DNA of 64,000 nt from Paenibacillus sp. JNUCC-31. GTDB lineage: Bacteria; Bacillota; Bacilli; Paenibacillales; Paenibacillaceae. Made by a program: the position numbers and the translations under genes. This document shows positions 61,907-64,000 of this stretch, piece after piece (the first letter of the stretch is position 1; every line of letters starts with the position of its first letter). Under the pieces are notes generated by a model. The model saw only the letters and a list, made by a program, of their open reading frames with translations, ran no database searches and had not been told where the DNA came from. The stretch is from NCBI RefSeq assembly GCF_014844075.1, contig NZ_CP062165.1, positions 6,944,001-7,008,000 of the forward strand, read 5' to 3'.

Positions 61907-62905
61907 ATGAGACTCGGAATCGTCGGAGCCGGAATGATTGTAGGGGATCTATTGAGCTTTATACAAGACATTCCTACCGTAATTTTACAGGCTATCAGCT
62001 CCAGACCCAGCCATCGCGATAAATTACTATCTTTACAGAACCAGTATGGGTTTGACCAGATTTACACAGAGTATAGTGCAATGCTTGCGAATGAGGATGT
62101 AGATACGATTTACATTGGACTGCCCAATCACCTGCATTATTCATATGCCAAAGAGGCTTTATGTGCGGGCAAACATGTAATTTGTGAGAAGCCATTTACT
62201 TCTAACCTCCAAGAATTTTTAGAACTTAAAGAGATTGCTCAGCAAAAAGAACGAGTATTGATCGAAGCCATTTCAAATCAGTATTTGAAAAACGTCTTAT
62301 CCATGAAGCAATATTTGCCTAAACTTGGTGATATCAAAATCGTGGAATGCAACTATTCTCAATATTCATCCCGTTATGCAGCTTTCCAAGCAGGAGAAGT
62401 ACTGCCCGCCTTTAACCCCGAAATGTCTGGCGGAGCGTTGATGGACATTAATTTATATAATATTCATCTGGTAGTAGGCTTCTTCGGGAGTCCTGAGAAG
62501 GTGGAGTATTGGGCCAACATGGAACGCGGCATTGATACTTCAGGTATGTTGCTGTTGGATTACGGGAATTTCAAGTGTGTATGCATAGGTTCCAAAGATA
62601 GTACAGCCCCTAATGCAGTGAACATTCAGGGCAATAAAGGACATATACACATGGCGAGCTCAACTAATAAATGCGAATCCTTTGAGATCACACTTCACAA
62701 GGAAATGCCTGTTCGAGTGGATCATAAAGATCATCCACATCGCATGTATGACGAGTTTGTGGAGTTTGATCGTATCATCAGTGCACTGGATCTGAAGAAA
62801 ACAGGCGAAATGCTGGAGCATAGCGAAAAGGTGATGAAGGTTATTGAACAGGCGAAACAGTCTGCTAATCTTGTATTTGGCCGTACTTACCCGTCGATGA
62901 TATGA
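61907..62905 (+). CDS. Gfo/Idh/MocA family oxidoreductase (2)
   Basis: 332 residues. 'LGIVGAGMIVGDLLSFI', 'IYIGLPNHLHYSYAKEALCAGKHVICEKPFTSNLQEF' with E-K-P, and 'GGALMDINLYNIHLVVGFFGSPEKV' where the usual catalytic D-x-x-x-H is D-x-N-x-x-x-I-H. It is adjacent to another family member from a different branch, so the two probably act in sequence or as a pair on one substrate under control of the divergent RpiR regulator. Substrate unknown. Confidence 0.88.
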   Translation: MRLGIVGAGMIVGDLLSFIQDIPTVILQAISSRPSHRDKLLSLQNQYGFDQIYTEYSAMLANEDVDTIYIGLPNHLHYSYAKEALCAGKHVICEKPFTSNLQEFLELKEIAQQKERVLIEAISNQYLKNVLSMKQYLPKLGDIKIVECNYSQYSSRYAAFQAGEVLPAFNPEMSGGALMDINLYNIHLVVGFFGSPEKVEYWANMERGIDTSGMLLLDYGNFKCVCIGSKDSTAPNAVNIQGNKGHIHMASSTNKCESFEITLHKEMPVRVDHKDHPHRMYDEFVEFDRIISALDLKKTGEMLEHSEKVMKVIEQAKQSANLVFGRTYPSMI

Positions 62906-62916
62906 AAATAGTCGCT

Positions 62917-62945
62917 TAAAAAGTCGCCCATGGCGACTTTTTGAT
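62917..62945. terminator. Terminator between convergent oxidoreductase and lysR genes
   Basis: AAAAAGTCGCC-CAT-GGCGACTTTTTG, nearly symmetrical and usable from both sides; same stem family as at 7657. Confidence 0.85.
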
Positions 62946-62991
62946 TTTGGAATACCAGGTCCTTGCCCCAAGCGTGAACAAGAACCTGATG

Positions 62992-63918
62992 TTATTCCCC
63001 GTTTGTTTCTATAGGCAGGACTCCATAAATCTCTTTGGACATTGCACCAAAATACGCCGTAACAACACTGCGAAACTCTAAAGCAGCCTTCGAAATATAT
63101 CTGTTTTTGTGTGACAATAAAGCAATTTCGCGAACGAGTCTGTGTTCCTCTACCTGGAGATATGTGATTCGTTCGTGCGGATTTTTTGCTGTACTTGGTA
63201 TAAACGCGAGACCGATCTCTGCTTCCACTAGAGCGGTTAATCTTGCAGGTTCATCTCCTTCATATACATACTTCGGTACAAAACCGACGGATTGACATGC
63301 GGAGTCAACCAAATCACGAACACCATACCCATTCTTCACACCAACAAACCACTCGTCTTTAAGCTCAGCTAAGCTTATACCACTTCGATCTGCATACCGA
63401 TGACCCACGGGAACGGCTACTACGATGGGATCTGCGAAAAGTATCTGACATTCGATATCATCTCCTTGAATCGGAGGGGAAGACAGACAAAAATCAACCT
63501 CACCCCGATGCAGGAGCCTGGACATGTGATCTAGGGTTACCATTTGTACATGAAACTGAATATTCGGCTTGTTTTTCCGGAATTCCCGCAGTATTCCTGG
63601 CAAGGTGCTTGCCGTAGTTACAGCCAATTGGAGTGTGCCATGATCCGAATTGGAGAGGTCCGCAATTTCCCGCTTTCCCTGTTCCAATTCGAACAGGGCT
63701 TTTTCGGTTCGGTGAAGAAATGTTCTTCCGAATTCGTTCAGTCGCAGTTTTCTTCCAATTCGATCAAATAAAGGAGCTCCAAGGTCATCCTCTAACCGTT
63801 GTATGGTTTTGCTCAGTGAGGATTGAGTGACGTGCAGCTTTCCCGCGGCTTCCGTAACATGCTCGCATCGAGCCACAATCAAGAAATATTTTAGTTGAAG
63901 AAGCTCCATTTTCACCAT
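62992..63918 (-). CDS. LysR family regulator
   Basis: Up to 308 residues; the usual LysR start corresponds to MELLQLKYFLIVARCEHVTEAA at 63909, with ATG 63918 three codons earlier behind GGAATGAGGGA. Helix-turn-helix 'HVTEAAGKLHVTQSSLSKTIQRLEDDLGAPLFDRIGRKLRLNEFG' and an effector domain of the CynR/GltC sort ('LQLAVTTASTLPGILREF', 'GEVDFCLSSPPIQGDDIECQILFADPIVVAVP', 'LVEAEIGLAFIPS'). It is convergent with the oxidoreductase pair; its target probably lies beyond the window edge. Confidence 0.9.
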   Translation of the reverse strand: MVKMELLQLKYFLIVARCEHVTEAAGKLHVTQSSLSKTIQRLEDDLGAPLFDRIGRKLRLNEFGRTFLHRTEKALFELEQGKREIADLSNSDHGTLQLAVTTASTLPGILREFRKNKPNIQFHVQMVTLDHMSRLLHRGEVDFCLSSPPIQGDDIECQILFADPIVVAVPVGHRYADRSGISLAELKDEWFVGVKNGYGVRDLVDSACQSVGFVPKYVYEGDEPARLTALVEAEIGLAFIPSTAKNPHERITYLQVEEHRLVREIALLSHKNRYISKAALEFRSVVTAYFGAMSKEIYGVLPIETNGE

Positions 63919-64000
63919 TCCCTCATTCCTTTTAGTACATCAAATCATAACATACAATGCGTTGGAATAAATAAGAGACTTCGAGTAAAATGACAGCAGA

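Overview
The window reads as chromosomal DNA of a Firmicute, most likely Paenibacillus. The grounds are strong AGGAGG-type ribosome binding sites, many secreted carbohydrate-active enzymes, a YesM/YesN-type two-component pair, an S-layer-homology (SLH) protein, a bacillithiol deacetylase with YojF, and CcpA- and Fur-type operators of the Bacillus kind. The genus is my inference. I see no rRNA, tRNA, phage, transposase or CRISPR array.

Layout. 1-6.3 kb: the end of an epimerase gene, a secreted GH71/99-like enzyme with a CBM6, and two GH43 genes, each interrupted by one in-frame stop where serine is the likely ancestral residue. 6.6-16.2 kb: housekeeping and stress genes (yojF-bshB2, a methyltransferase, DUF817, folD under a ZTP riboswitch, a MarR-nitroreductase operon behind a Fur box, an ArsR-MFS pair, an MBL-fold hydrolase). 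16.5-25.5 kb: an AT-rich secreted protein, GH11 xylanase with a cre in its promoter spacer, a SUMF1-like lipoprotein, an unknown protein sharing a 13-bp motif with a nearby HxlR/arginase promoter, two overlapping HxlR genes, arginase-family, dapA/lysR and VOC genes.

25.8-37 kb: a complete sugar catabolic locus. An AgaS-like SIS protein is divergent from an aldolase, hexose-phosphate kinase, DeoR regulator, sugar ABC importer (no ATPase), GH4 glycosidase, second PfkB kinase and secreted beta-helix protein. The set resembles galactosamine/tagatose-6-phosphate pathways, but no deacetylase is present. It is the best candidate for an undescribed pathway here. 37-43.5 kb: a phosphotransferase with an odd start region, AraC plus a second GH4, and a LysR and a ketopantoate reductase gene that have both lost their 5' ends at one deletion scar.

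43.8-51.2 kb: an LplA-like binding protein without permeases, YesM/YesN, and a GH16 glucanase carrying three repeated N-terminal modules. 51.5-54.2 kb: a BlaI/BlaR1-like pair whose sensor end is a 48-bp tandem repeat, and a stand-alone domain resembling the N-terminus of Mrr-type restriction enzymes. 54.4-59.7 kb: a 1356-residue surface phosphatase with two tandem catalytic units behind a Pho-box-like array, and a Fur-box siderophore-binding lipoprotein. 59.8-64 kb: an RpiR regulator, two Gfo/Idh/MocA oxidoreductases and a LysR regulator.

Common theme: extracellular depolymerases (xylan, beta-1,3-glucan, arabinoxylan-type and beta-helix substrates) release sugars for ABC importers and NAD-dependent GH4 enzymes, with CcpA- and two-component-type control. 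Several genes are broken, so the region is also losing parts.
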